A stretch of DNA of 64,000 nucleotides from Pelagibius sp028280305 (GCF_965233615.1 NZ_OZ247495.1), one strand, 5' to 3'. Shown: positions 25,383-34,687, numbered from the stretch's first letter. Translations and numbers: made by a program. Notes: a model not told the origin generated them from the sequence alone.

Positions 25383-26203
25383 GGTTCGATCCTTCCAAAG
25401 GTGATCCGCGCGAGGCCGAGTGCTGCCAGCGGCCAGAGGATGAGCGCAGCCGGTGCCGCCCAGGCAGGCAGAGCGCTCGCCGCGCCGTTCATACCGGTCG
25501 CCAGTGCCACCCCTTCGGCGGCGGCGACATTCCACAGCCGAAAGGCATCGGCAGGGTTGATGGTCAGCAGCCAGGGAAAAATTGTGCGGGTAAAGCTGCC
25601 GCCATCATCGAGGACCACGGCGCCCAGCAGACCGAGATCATAGAGGACGACAAAGATCAGCCAGAGGCCGGCGGCCAGTCCCGCCGCGCCGGTGCTACTG
25701 CCGGCCAGGGCGGAGAGGGCATAGCCGAGGGCGATGAAGGCGGCGCCGAGCAGGATCGAGGTGCCGATCAGGCGCGCGAGCGCCATCAGGCTCTCGGCAC
25801 CGGCCCCACCGGCAAGTGCCGCCGCGGCGCCCGCCGCGCCGAAACCGATCGTCACCGCGAAGGCCAGAACGCCGAGCTGCGCGGCGAACTTGCCGAGCAG
25901 AAGCTCTCCTCGGGAAACCGGGTATGTCAGCAGCAGCGCCAGCCCGCCACGCTCCGCTTCGCCGGCAATGGCGTCAAAGGCCATCAAGAGCGCCAGAAGC
26001 GGCGTCAGGTAGACCGAGAGGGTGGTCATCGAGGCGACGGAAACGGTGAGCAGATCGACACCCAGCGAACCGGTCGGGGCTGCTCCGGCGAAGGTGAGCG
26101 CCAGGGCGAAAAGGATCATGATTCCGGTTGCCATGAAGACCCAGCGGTTACGCCGGGCGATGGCGAACTCGGCGGCGGCCACGGCCAGACTGCGCGATAT
26201 CAT
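25379..26203 (-). CDS. nosY: NosY, ABC transporter permease of the NosDFY complex
   Basis: The 274-residue membrane protein has about six hydrophobic segments and the ABC-2-type permease signature E-A-E-R-G-G-L-A-L-L-L-T-Y-P-V-S-R-G-E near residue 90. NosY forms the membrane part of the NosDFY machine that reshapes NosD and NosL for copper-site (CuZ) assembly in N2O reductase. It overlaps nosF and nosL by 4 bases each, so stoichiometric production is likely. Confidence 0.9.
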   Translation of the reverse strand: MISRSLAVAAAEFAIARRNRWVFMATGIMILFALALTFAGAAPTGSLGVDLLTVSVASMTTLSVYLTPLLALLMAFDAIAGEAERGGLALLLTYPVSRGELLLGKFAAQLGVLAFAVTIGFGAAGAAAALAGGAGAESLMALARLIGTSILLGAAFIALGYALSALAGSSTGAAGLAAGLWLIFVVLYDLGLLGAVVLDDGGSFTRTIFPWLLTINPADAFRLWNVAAAEGVALATGMNGAASALPAWAAPAALILWPLAALGLARITFGRIEP

Positions 26204-27102
26204 CGGCGATCCTCCCCGGAGTAATGGCGATAAAGATCTTCCAGGCTCGGCGGTGCCATCTCGACATCGGCCACCAATCCGCCCAGCCCGGCGATCCTCG
26301 CCAACTGGCTCATCTTTTCTTCCGGCCGGCAGTGAAGCTCGACAGCGGTGCCGTTCACCCGCAGGCCGCCAAGGCGGTTCTGGATTTCCGCGGCGCCGTC
26401 CTGACGCGCGGTCAGCCGCAAGCGGATCGGCAGGCCGGCCTTGGATCTCAGCCGGTCCAGGGTGTCGTCGGCGACCAGGCGGCCCTGGCGCAGGATGGCG
26501 ATGCGGTCGGTCCGCGCCTCAACCTCGGTCAGGGTGTGAGAGGCGATCAATACCGCCGCCCCGCGGGCCGCAATCTCGTCGATGATGGCATAGAGGTCAT
26601 GACGCGAGATCGGGTCGAGCCCGCTGGTCGGCTCGTCGAGCAGGGCGACGCGCGGCGATCCCAGCAGGACCTGGGCGAGGCCGAGCCGCTGGCGCATGCC
26701 CTTCGACCAAGTGCCGATGCGCCGCCCGGCCGCTTCGCCGAGGCCGACCCGTTCCAGCAGCGGCTCGACGCAGCTTGGCGATTCTCCGGCCAGACGGGCG
26801 AAGAGACGCAGTTGCTCGCGGCCGCTCAGCAGTTTGTGAAAGGCGACGGCTTCGGGCAGATAGGCGGAGGCCTTGCGTGCCGCCGCCGAGCCCGGCTGTG
26901 CGCCGTCCAGGGTGATGCTTCCGGCGGTCAGCCCCGTCAGGCCCAACACCAGTTTCATCAGGGTCGTTTTGCCGGCGCCGTTGTGACCCAGCAGGGCGAC
27001 GCGCTCACCCGGCTTCACGGTGAGGTCGATGCCCTTCAGGGTTTCGGTCTTGCCATAGCGTTTGGCAACGCTGTCGAGGGTGAGGGCGGGATTATCGGTC
27101 AT
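26200..27102 (-). CDS. nosF: NosF, ABC transporter ATPase of the NosDFY complex
   Basis: This 300-residue ATPase has Walker A G-H-N-G-A-G-K-T, the signature-like W-S-K-G-M-R-Q-R-L-G-L-A-Q (in place of a canonical LSGGQ) and Walker B V-A-L-L-D-E-P-T-S-G-L-D, followed by the switch His in I-A-S-H-T-L-T-E. It powers NosDFY during CuZ maturation. The C-terminal 80 residues are the variable NosF extension. It overlaps nosD by 11 bases and nosY by 4. Confidence 0.92.
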   Translation of the reverse strand: MTDNPALTLDSVAKRYGKTETLKGIDLTVKPGERVALLGHNGAGKTTLMKLVLGLTGLTAGSITLDGAQPGSAAARKASAYLPEAVAFHKLLSGREQLRLFARLAGESPSCVEPLLERVGLGEAAGRRIGTWSKGMRQRLGLAQVLLGSPRVALLDEPTSGLDPISRHDLYAIIDEIAARGAAVLIASHTLTEVEARTDRIAILRQGRLVADDTLDRLRSKAGLPIRLRLTARQDGAAEIQNRLGGLRVNGTAVELHCRPEEKMSQLARIAGLGGLVADVEMAPPSLEDLYRHYSGEDRR

Positions 27103-28354
27103 TTTCGATCTCCCAATCCGGAACCGGGATTTCGACCGGCCGCATCAGCGGGTTGCTGTCGATCACGCCACCGGGCAGCAGGGCTGGGAAAGCGGATTGG
27201 GCCCAGCGCACAAGCTGCACCGCGGGGGCGCCGAGCAGCAGTTTGGCCGCCGGCTGCGTCCAGAGAATATGGTCCATGTGATCGTTCGGCCGATAGGGCG
27301 CATCGGCGATGCCGTCACCGTCGACGTCGTAGGCGGCCAGGTCGCTCCAATGGTTGCCGCGACCGTCATCCGACCACTCCAGCCAGCGCGAGCCGACATA
27401 CTTCACCTGGGTGCGGTTGCCGATGAAGGCGTTATCGGTCAGGGCATTGCGCTCCGAGCCTGCGGTGAAGTGAATACCGATCCTGCAGCGCTCGAAGCGG
27501 TTGCCTTCGATGCGATTCTTATGGGCGTTGTAAAGGAAGGCGCAGCGATTCTCGCCGCCGCGCACGAGGTTGCCGGAGACCAAGGAACTATTGGCATAGT
27601 TCAGCATGATGCCGTGCTCGCGGTCGTCGAGAGAGATGTTGCCGGTGACGCGCAGGCGCTTGGAAAACATGACGGCGTAGCCCAGATCGTTGCCGACCGA
27701 GAGGTTGCCGGAGACTTCGCTGTCGTCGGCATACATGTAATGCACCGCGAAACGCAGTTCGCGGAAACGGTTGTTCCGAAACACATTCTTCCGCGATGTG
27801 TTGACGAAGATGCCGTCCCGGCCCCAGCGGATGTCGTTGCTTTCGACCACGGCGCCCGGCGCATTCCAGACGTAAACGCCGTTGCCCCGCTGGTTCACTC
27901 GGTGGTCGCGGCGGCCGTCGATGACGTTGCCGGCAACCCTGGCGTCGCGGGCGCCGTGGATGTCGACGCCGTAGAGGTTGCCCAGTAGTCTGTTGCCCTC
28001 GACCACCGCATTCCGGGCCTTCTTGCCGAGAGAGACTCCTGCATCGATGGTCTCATGAGAGGAGCCCGAGCCGACGATGGTCAGGCCGCGCAGGACAACA
28101 TCCGGGGCGGCGACGGTGATGACGCTGCCTTCGCCTCCGCCGTCGATGGTCGCGGCGCCGCCGCCCTCCAGCGTTAGCGGCTGTTTGATGACAATGGGCC
28201 CCTGGTGACGGCCCGGTGCGAGATGCAGGACGTCCCCCGACGCCGCCTCCCGAACCGCGGCCGCCAGGGCCCCGGGCTCAGCCGGCACGTCCCGCTGCGC
28301 CGCCGCGGCGGCGGGCATCAGCAGAATGGCGAGCATGAGCCCGAGGCGCAGCAT
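27092..28354 (-). CDS. nosD: NosD, periplasmic beta-helix copper-site assembly protein
   Basis: The 420-residue protein has an N-terminal signal peptide (to about A-A-A-A-A-Q) and then a right-handed parallel beta-helix of repeated G-N-x-x-x and N-x-I/L-x-x-N turns (CASH/NosD repeats). The C-terminal region has D-G-R-G-N-H-W-S-D and D-V-D-G-D-G-I-A-D-A-P-Y, near-universal in NosD. It couples the NosFY transporter to NosL and NosZ during copper-site building. It starts 4 bases after the nosZ stop. Confidence 0.93.
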   Translation of the reverse strand: MLRLGLMLAILLMPAAAAAQRDVPAEPGALAAAVREAASGDVLHLAPGRHQGPIVIKQPLTLEGGGAATIDGGGEGSVITVAAPDVVLRGLTIVGSGSSHETIDAGVSLGKKARNAVVEGNRLLGNLYGVDIHGARDARVAGNVIDGRRDHRVNQRGNGVYVWNAPGAVVESNDIRWGRDGIFVNTSRKNVFRNNRFRELRFAVHYMYADDSEVSGNLSVGNDLGYAVMFSKRLRVTGNISLDDREHGIMLNYANSSLVSGNLVRGGENRCAFLYNAHKNRIEGNRFERCRIGIHFTAGSERNALTDNAFIGNRTQVKYVGSRWLEWSDDGRGNHWSDLAAYDVDGDGIADAPYRPNDHMDHILWTQPAAKLLLGAPAVQLVRWAQSAFPALLPGGVIDSNPLMRPVEIPVPDWEIENDR

Positions 28355-28358
28355 GCGG

Positions 28359-30290
28359 TCAGACCCCCCTCGGCTCGACCAGCATGCGGCCGCGCATCTC
28401 CATATGGAGTGCGTGACAGAACCACTGACAGTAGTACCAATGGACCCCAGGGCGTTCGGCGACGAAGGTTACCGAGGCCGTTGCCAGCGGTCCCACCTCC
28501 ATGGCGACGCCGAAGTTCGATAGACAGAAGCCATGGGTCAGATCGTCGATGTCGTCCAGGTTGGTGACGTAGATCGTCACCTCGTCGCCCTGCTTCACCG
28601 TGAACTTCTCCATGCTGAAGACGGGGGCGACAGAAGTCATGTAGACCCGTACCTTGTTGCCGTCGCGGATCGGTTCCTCAGCGCCGTCCTCCAGGTTGAC
28701 GCCATCGGCTTCGGCCTGTTTGACCGCGTCGGCGAACATGGGGTCATCGCGCTTCCAGACGATTTCCGGATTCAGCTTGGAGCGATGCACCAGCACGCTG
28801 TCATGGGGTTCGGCGAAGGTCGGGCCGTCGTGGACGACCTTCATTTCATCGCTGGAGATATCGATGAGCTGCTCGTTCTCCGGCTTCAGCGGGCCGACGT
28901 TCAGGAAACGGTCCTTGGAGAACTTGTTCATCGAGATCAGCCACTTGCCGTCGGCCTCTGCCGTTTCGCCCATGGAGGTCGAGTTATGGCCGGGCTGGTA
29001 GTGGACATCGACCTTGGAGATGATCGGGTCGACGTCGCTGCCGGCGTAGACCTGGATCGCCTTGTCGATGTTCCACTTCACCACCTGGCTGTCGAGGAAC
29101 AGCGTGGTGAAGGCATTGCCCTTGCCATCGAAGGCGGTGTGCAGAGGGCCGAGACCCAGTTGCGGCTCGGCCACGATGCAGGAGCGCGGATCGGCATCTT
29201 CCTCAAAGAGGGCGTCCACCTTTGTGACGTCGATGACCGAGACAGTGGGCGACAGCTTGCCGTTGATCACCACATGGCGCTTGTCGGGCGCCGTATTGCA
29301 GCCATGCGGGCTGTTGGGGATCGGCACATAGCGGGTGTACTTCGACCCCTTGCGCCCGTCGAGCACCGGCACGCCGTGCAGCATTTGAACATCGCCGGCT
29401 TTCACGCCTTCTTCGATGCGCTTGATGTTGAAGATCACCACATGGTCGGTTTCGCTGGCTGTCATCTCGGCCAGATTCATGCCCATTTCCGAGTTGTAGC
29501 TGGTCGAGAATGCGTACTTGCCCTGATAGTCGGCGTCGCAGTTATCGAGGTTGCCGCTGACGATCACCTGCCAGGCGACCTTCATTTCATCGCCGTCGAT
29601 GGCGCTGAAGATGTTCACGTACTCCTCGGGCTTGTCGAGGATCATGCCGTCGTTGATCAGCGGCGCCTCGTGCTCGCCGTTGGCGAAGACATAGCCGGTG
29701 CGCGGGAACTTCTGCGGGCGCAGGCCATGAATGTCCTTGGCGTTGGGAATTTCGATGATCTTGTCGCATTTCATGACATCGCAGCGCACCCGGGCGACCC
29801 GGGTGTTGGCCTTGTCGTTCATGAAGATGTAGCGGCCGTCGTAAGTGCCGTCGGTGAAGGACATGTGTGGGTGATGCAGGTCGCCGTTGTCGTAGGTGAC
29901 CTTGCCCTGGGCCTTGAGGTAGGTCTTGGTTTCCGGCAGCAGCCCCTCGGTCAGGACCTTCAGCGACTCGTTGGTCTGGCCCCAGCCCGTTGCCGAGCAG
30001 CGGTTGAAGACCGGCACCCGCATCAGCTCGCGCATCGACGGCACGCCGAGGATACGCATCTCGCCGGATTGGCCGGAGGACCAAAAGCCGTAGTACTCAT
30101 CGAGTTCGCCCGGCTCCAGGGCGAAGGCGCCGCTGGCGGCCTGGGCTGGGCGGCTGGCAGTAAGAGCCGAGCCGCCCGCGGTCGCCGAAGCCAGGAGGGC
30201 GCCGCCGGCCGAGGCTCCAAGGAGATCGCGCCGGGTGATGGCCCAGGGATTGGCCGAGGGATTGGCCTGGGGATTGGACTTATCAGACAT
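28359..30290 (-). CDS. nosZ: NosZ, nitrous-oxide reductase (clade I, Tat-exported)
   Basis: The 643-residue enzyme reduces N2O to N2 in the periplasm. It has a twin-arginine signal (T-R-R-D-L-L-G, then A-S-R-P-A-Q-A-A), which marks clade I. The seven-bladed propeller shows CuZ histidines in D-L-H-H-P-H-M and later H-G and H-N/S-type contexts. The C-terminal cupredoxin CuA site is C-Q-W-F-C-H-A-L-H-M-E-M. An upstream in-frame ATG exists, but AAGGAG seven bases before 30290 supports this start, which overlaps the nosR stop by 8 bases. The n-region of the signal is encoded by a 12-bp tandem repeat. Confidence 0.96.
   Translation of the reverse strand: MSDKSNPQANPSANPWAITRRDLLGASAGGALLASATAGGSALTASRPAQAASGAFALEPGELDEYYGFWSSGQSGEMRILGVPSMRELMRVPVFNRCSATGWGQTNESLKVLTEGLLPETKTYLKAQGKVTYDNGDLHHPHMSFTDGTYDGRYIFMNDKANTRVARVRCDVMKCDKIIEIPNAKDIHGLRPQKFPRTGYVFANGEHEAPLINDGMILDKPEEYVNIFSAIDGDEMKVAWQVIVSGNLDNCDADYQGKYAFSTSYNSEMGMNLAEMTASETDHVVIFNIKRIEEGVKAGDVQMLHGVPVLDGRKGSKYTRYVPIPNSPHGCNTAPDKRHVVINGKLSPTVSVIDVTKVDALFEEDADPRSCIVAEPQLGLGPLHTAFDGKGNAFTTLFLDSQVVKWNIDKAIQVYAGSDVDPIISKVDVHYQPGHNSTSMGETAEADGKWLISMNKFSKDRFLNVGPLKPENEQLIDISSDEMKVVHDGPTFAEPHDSVLVHRSKLNPEIVWKRDDPMFADAVKQAEADGVNLEDGAEEPIRDGNKVRVYMTSVAPVFSMEKFTVKQGDEVTIYVTNLDDIDDLTHGFCLSNFGVAMEVGPLATASVTFVAERPGVHWYYCQWFCHALHMEMRGRMLVEPRGV
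30245..30280 (-). repeat. Three tandem 12-bp units inside the nosZ signal peptide
   Basis: Plus-strand units AGGGATTGGCCG, AGGGATTGGCCT and GGGGATTGGACT follow directly. On the coding strand they encode successive Asn-Pro-x-(Ala) groups upstream of the twin-arginine motif. The repeat is in frame, so unit gain or loss would only lengthen or shorten the signal peptide n-region. Confidence 0.75.
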
Positions 30291-32478
30291 AGCTTTTCTC
30301 CTTCTGAGAGGCTGGGGCATTGGAAGGTGGGGCGGCGAGTTTGCCGTCCTGAAGTTTGGGGGCGGCCTTCATCCGCTCGGCGGCGGTGGCAAGGCGCTTC
30401 ATCTGGCGGGCGACCACCGGGCAGCGCTCCTGCGACTGATAGAGCATCTGGCAGTGCAGGCAGTTGACGCATTCGTTGGGATTGATTTCGCCGGTCGGAT
30501 GAATGGCCTGAACGGGGCACTCGCTCGCGCAGGTTTTGCAGGGGCGCCCGCACTCGTGGTAGCGCTTCAGCCAGTCGAACATTCGCATTCTCGCCGGGAT
30601 CGCCAGCGCCGCCCCCAGCGCGCAGAGATAGCGGCAGTAGAAGCGCTCAATGAAGAGTCCGGCGACCAGCAGGGCAACGGCGAAGATCACGAAGGGCCAT
30701 TCGCGAACGAACTTCAGGATGATGGCGGTCTTGAAGGGTTCGACCTCGGCATAGGTCTCCGCCAGCGGGATCGAAGCCAGCGAGATGCCGAAGAGGCCGA
30801 AGAAGAGCATGTACTTGATCGGCCAGAGCCGTTCGTGCAGGCCCCAGGGGAGTTCCCACTGCGGGACGCGAAGGGCTCGCGCGATTTTGTTGGTCAGTTC
30901 CTGCAGCGCGCCGAAGGGGCAGAGCCAGCCGCAGTAGGCGCCGCGGCCCCAGAACACCAGCGCTGCGGCGACGGAGAACCAGAGAATGAAAACCAGAGGG
31001 TCGAGCAGGAAGGCATCCCAGGTGAAGTTGGTCCTGAGCGCCCCGGCCAGAGCCATCAGGTTGACCACCGAAAGCTGCGCGTTGGCGTACCAGCCGAGGA
31101 AGACCAGGGTCACTGTCAGGTAGCCCATGCGGAACCAGAAAAGGCCGCGTTCATTGACCGTTGCCTGACGTTGGAAGAAGAATAGGCCGGTGAGGACCAC
31201 CAGCATGATGCTGAGCCCGGCGATCTCGATCTTGCGCTCGCGCCAGATGCGCTGCCAGAGGGCTGCCTTTGCGGCGGCCTCTTCACCGGCACTGTCGACC
31301 ACCGGGGCGAGGGGCAGAAGGTAGCGCTCCGGCAGGCGGTAGCCGAGATCGAAGGTAAGAAAAGTCTTCTCGACCGGTCCGACTGCGCGCTGCGCCAGGA
31401 GTTGCAGGCGCCAGGGAGCGGCCGGATCGAAGTCGGCATCGGCGGGGATCTTGAAGAGATCCAGTTCGTCGAAGGAAGGGGCGCCCGCTGCCGCGACCTC
31501 GCCGAGGCGCCGGTGCTGGCGGTCGAAGAAGCGCACCGAACGATCGCCTTGAATCAGTTGAATGCGGTCGAATATCCCGCCGCGGACATAACCGGAGCCC
31601 TTGAAGGAGTAGCGTCCGCGCCCGGCGACCAGAATGGCGTGCTCACCTTCCTGCAGCCAGTTGACCAGATTGGCGTACTCCGCTTCGCCGAGCAGACTGA
31701 GCCCGATGGAGGGCACGCTGACGAGCGCGGCTTTCATGTCGATGAAGGTGTCGGTATCGGGGCCTTTCTCGGGGCGGGCCGCGGCCCTGTCATCGCCGGA
31801 AGCGGCGAAGGCGGCGTTGATCTGGCCGACGTCGATCGCCAGGCTGCGCAGGGAGCCGTCACCGGCCAGGGTAGTCCAGTCTTCGTGCCGCTGCAGTTCT
31901 GGGTTGAGCGCCCGCTGCGGCCCCCTGGCTTCCGGGGCAAGGCCGCCGAGGCCCAGGGTCCGCGCAACCTTAAGCCCACCGCGCACCACCGAATCGTCGA
32001 TCACCATGATGGTGACGGTGGCGCCGGAGATGATGTCGAGATCGTGGGCAGAGCCGCCCGCCGCCGCTTCCGCCTTTAAATCGAGACCGGCATAGCTTTC
32101 GGTGAGTTCGCGGACCTCGGCTTCCGGAATGCCGATGAGGACGATGGGTTCGGAATGTTCGACCAGTTGGACGCCGGTCAGAACGGCGTCCGGCGAGATC
32201 GCCGCAACCACATGGATCGGTTTGCCGGAATAGCCGGTGGTGCCGACGAAATCCGACGTCAGGAAGGCCCAGGCAAGAGTCTCGCCGTCTTTCAGGACCG
32301 GGGCGACGGGAATATCCTCGCGCAGCGCCCCGAACCCGGTGGCACCGGGAACCAGCGCCGATGCCTCAAGTTCGGCAATCAAACGCGGCAGTTCCGCCTG
32401 CGCCGAAACAACCGCAGGTTCGGCGAAAAAGCCGGCGGCGAGGGCGAAAAGGGCGGTCAGGCATGCACCGAGGCGCAT
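30283..32478 (-). CDS. nosR: NosR, flavin and iron-sulfur membrane electron donor to NosZ
   Basis: The 731-residue protein has a signal peptide, a periplasmic FMN-binding domain with S151-G-A-T-V-T156 (the covalent FMN site), about five membrane helices, the motif Y-C-G-W-L-C-P-F-G-A-L-Q-E-L, a second motif Y-C-R-Y-L-C-A-L-G-A, and a cytoplasmic C-terminus with two 4Fe-4S clusters (C-x3-C-x2-C-x3-C-P and C-x2-C-x2-C plus C-P). NosR passes electrons to NosZ and is needed for nosZ expression in Pseudomonas. It is directly upstream of nosZ, overlapping it by 8 bases, and has its own FNR/NNR-like box. Confidence 0.9.
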   Translation of the reverse strand: MRLGACLTALFALAAGFFAEPAVVSAQAELPRLIAELEASALVPGATGFGALREDIPVAPVLKDGETLAWAFLTSDFVGTTGYSGKPIHVVAAISPDAVLTGVQLVEHSEPIVLIGIPEAEVRELTESYAGLDLKAEAAAGGSAHDLDIISGATVTIMVIDDSVVRGGLKVARTLGLGGLAPEARGPQRALNPELQRHEDWTTLAGDGSLRSLAIDVGQINAAFAASGDDRAAARPEKGPDTDTFIDMKAALVSVPSIGLSLLGEAEYANLVNWLQEGEHAILVAGRGRYSFKGSGYVRGGIFDRIQLIQGDRSVRFFDRQHRRLGEVAAAGAPSFDELDLFKIPADADFDPAAPWRLQLLAQRAVGPVEKTFLTFDLGYRLPERYLLPLAPVVDSAGEEAAAKAALWQRIWRERKIEIAGLSIMLVVLTGLFFFQRQATVNERGLFWFRMGYLTVTLVFLGWYANAQLSVVNLMALAGALRTNFTWDAFLLDPLVFILWFSVAAALVFWGRGAYCGWLCPFGALQELTNKIARALRVPQWELPWGLHERLWPIKYMLFFGLFGISLASIPLAETYAEVEPFKTAIILKFVREWPFVIFAVALLVAGLFIERFYCRYLCALGAALAIPARMRMFDWLKRYHECGRPCKTCASECPVQAIHPTGEINPNECVNCLHCQMLYQSQERCPVVARQMKRLATAAERMKAAPKLQDGKLAAPPSNAPASQKEKSYV

Positions 32479-32534
32479 GGGGGGCTTCCTCCATAGCGGA
32501 GGACGGAGTCTGCAGGCTTTTGAGCCTGTCCACC

Positions 32535-32548
32535 TTGACTATGGTCAA
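32535..32548 (-). promoter_or_regulatory. FNR/NNR-type box of the nosRZDFYLX operon
   Basis: TTGAC-TATG-GTCAA is perfectly symmetrical at its half-sites, in the 76-base gap between the NirI-like gene and nosR. At class II spacing (-41.5) transcription would start near 32500, about 22 bases before the nosR ATG. This indicates a separate nos promoter rather than read-through from the NirI-like gene alone. Confidence 0.78.
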
Positions 32549-32554
32549 GCTCTC

Positions 32555-34633
32555 TTATCCCGGCGTCGGGGCTTCGGTTGCCTGCTTGCGCCGGCTGCTG
32601 CGGCGCTTCAGCACCGGACAGGTGGCATCGTCGTGGAAGATCATCTGGCAGCGCAGGCAGAGCACGCATTCATTGGGGTTTATCCGGCCAATGGGATCGA
32701 TGGCCCCTACCGTGCACTGCTGCTCGCAGAGCCGGCATTCGCGTCCGCACTGGGGCCGGCGGCGCAGCCAGTCAAACAGCTTCAATTTGGCCGGAATCGC
32801 TAAGGCGGCCCCCAGCGGACAAAGATAACGGCAGTAAAAGCGCTCAATGAACAGTCCCGCGATGAGGATAAGCGCGACGAAAACAACGAAGGGCCAGGCC
32901 CGCAGGAAGTACATCGACATGGCGGTCTTGAAGGGTTCCGCCTCGGCCAGGATCAGGGCCTGCTCCATGGAGTAGAAGGACAGGCCGAGAATCGCCACGA
33001 AGAGCGTGTATTTGATGACCCAGAGCCGCTCCTGGATCACAAAGGGCACTTCGATCTGGGCGATGCGCAGACGCTGCGCGATCTCGTTGGTCAATTCCTG
33101 CAGTGCGCCGAAGGGGCAGAGCCAACCGCAATAAACGCCGCGCCCCCAGAACAGCAGACCGAGAGCGACGAAGCCCCAGAGGATGAAGACCACCGGCTCG
33201 ATCAGGAACGTCTCCCAGCGGAAGCCGCTGAGCAGGGAATGCAGGAAGGCCACGACGTGGACGACAGAAAGCTGACCGCCGGCGATCCAGCCCAGCCAGA
33301 CGAGGGTAACCGTCAGGAAGGCGATACGGCCCCAGCGCCACAGGTGGGCGCGCCGAACGAAGGATTCCTGGAAGAACAGGATGCCCGCCAGGACGGCGAG
33401 CATCAGGCCAACCCCGGCAATCTCGGCCCGTTTGCGCTGCCAGGCCGAAATCCACAGCGGCGCGGCCTCCGGCAGGTCTGCGGCCTGCTGGCGGAAACCC
33501 GGGGGCAGCAGGTAGGGCAGCGAGGTTACCATGGAGATGCTGCCCGTCGCGGTTTCGCGCTCGGCGGTGACTTCCAGTGTAAAAGGCGCCGTCGGGTCGA
33601 AGACTTCGGTGGAAAGCCGGAACAGACTCATCTCTTTGAAGTCCGGCGCTTCCGGCAGAGCAAGCTTGTCGATGCGCCTGTAGTCCTCGGCGCGGAAGAA
33701 ATAGGTCTCGTTGCCTTGCCGCAGCGCGATCCGGTCGAAGACGCCGCTGCGCCGCCAGGCCGTTCCGCGGTGGGATTGCAGGCCCTTTGAGGCGACGAAG
33801 AGAGCGACCTCGTCGGGCCCCAAAGCGGCCATGGCGCGGGTGTATCCCTGCTGACCGAGGAGATTGCGGCCGATGGTCGGGGGATCAAGCACCGCGACAC
33901 GGAGGTCGATGAAGGCGCCGCCGCCCGATGGTATGGGGGTGCTTGCGCCGGCCAGCGCCTCCCTTGCCTGGTCCAGCGTCACTTCAGTTCCGGCAACGGC
34001 CTTTTCCGCTGTCAGGCCCGCCCAGGTTATCGGTGCAAAGCTTTGCCGGTCGATCCCCGTAGCACCGCTGCTTTGAAGACGCCGGCCCAGGATGACGCTT
34101 CTTACGGTGCGCAGAATGGCGTCGCGGATCACGCCGGTGGAAACGGTGGCCCGGGCGATGACATCCGGCAGAACACTCTCTGTATCGCTGCCGTGATGCA
34201 GCTCCGTCAGATCGACACCGGCGAAGCCATCGACATAGCGTGCGATGTCGGCGGTCGAAATTCCAAGAGTGAGGATCGGTTCGTTGTGCCGGATCAGTTC
34301 CGCGCCGGCGATCCGCCCGTCGGGCGTGACCGCGACGAGGATGTCGATGGGGCGCCCCGAGTATCCGACGGAGCGGGAGATTTCCCAGGTCGACGCGAGG
34401 TAGCCTATAGGCTTCCCGGAAGCTTCCACCGACCAGTCGGGAAGCGGCGTTTCCTGGCGCCTTAGCCGTAATGGCGCGTTGCTGTTCAGCAGGCGGGCGG
34501 CAATGGCCTGGTCGGGAACGGCCGCCTCAAAACTGCGGTCCAGAAAGGACCCCCCCGCTGCCAGTACATTGCCCGCCGACGTTGAAAGCAGGGCGGTCAA
34601 GATGACGGCAGCGAAGGTTCCAATGAGCCGCAT
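32555..34633 (-). CDS. nirI: NosR/NirI-family membrane flavo-iron-sulfur protein, probable NirI
   Basis: This 692-residue paralogue of NosR has a signal peptide, a periplasmic flavin domain, about five membrane helices, Y-C-G-W-L-C-P-F-G-A-L-Q-E-L, Y-C-R-Y-L-C-P-L-G-A and a C-terminal two-cluster ferredoxin-like region. It differs from the adjacent NosR in two places: the flavin motif is A160-R-A-T-V-S165 rather than S-G-A-T-V-T, and the second membrane motif keeps the C-P pair. It is divergent from nirS across one shared operator, which is where Paracoccus nirI lies; NirI is required there for nirS expression. The NirI name is inferred from position, and a second NosR is the alternative. Confidence 0.75.
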   Translation of the reverse strand: MRLIGTFAAVILTALLSTSAGNVLAAGGSFLDRSFEAAVPDQAIAARLLNSNAPLRLRRQETPLPDWSVEASGKPIGYLASTWEISRSVGYSGRPIDILVAVTPDGRIAGAELIRHNEPILTLGISTADIARYVDGFAGVDLTELHHGSDTESVLPDVIARATVSTGVIRDAILRTVRSVILGRRLQSSGATGIDRQSFAPITWAGLTAEKAVAGTEVTLDQAREALAGASTPIPSGGGAFIDLRVAVLDPPTIGRNLLGQQGYTRAMAALGPDEVALFVASKGLQSHRGTAWRRSGVFDRIALRQGNETYFFRAEDYRRIDKLALPEAPDFKEMSLFRLSTEVFDPTAPFTLEVTAERETATGSISMVTSLPYLLPPGFRQQAADLPEAAPLWISAWQRKRAEIAGVGLMLAVLAGILFFQESFVRRAHLWRWGRIAFLTVTLVWLGWIAGGQLSVVHVVAFLHSLLSGFRWETFLIEPVVFILWGFVALGLLFWGRGVYCGWLCPFGALQELTNEIAQRLRIAQIEVPFVIQERLWVIKYTLFVAILGLSFYSMEQALILAEAEPFKTAMSMYFLRAWPFVVFVALILIAGLFIERFYCRYLCPLGAALAIPAKLKLFDWLRRRPQCGRECRLCEQQCTVGAIDPIGRINPNECVLCLRCQMIFHDDATCPVLKRRSSRRKQATEAPTPG

Positions 34634-34647
34634 GATGTGCCCCGGTT

Positions 34648-34660
34648 TTCGATGATCGAA
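34648..34660. promoter_or_regulatory. 13-bp palindrome in the leader of the NirI-like gene
   Basis: TTCGAT-G-ATCGAA is a perfect inverted repeat extended imperfectly by GGTT/AACC outside. It ends 15 bases before the nirI start codon. It differs from the FNR/NNR boxes and could bind another regulator or form a hairpin in the nirI leader. No function is established. Confidence 0.4.
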
Positions 34661-34687
34661 ACCTGCGGCTGCTGACCTTCCGTTGCC

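Noticed and set aside
28533..30467. Long plus-strand open frame of 644 codons opposite nosZ
   Set aside because: The nosZ reading has all copper-site motifs and a Tat signal, while this frame has none and crosses the operon.
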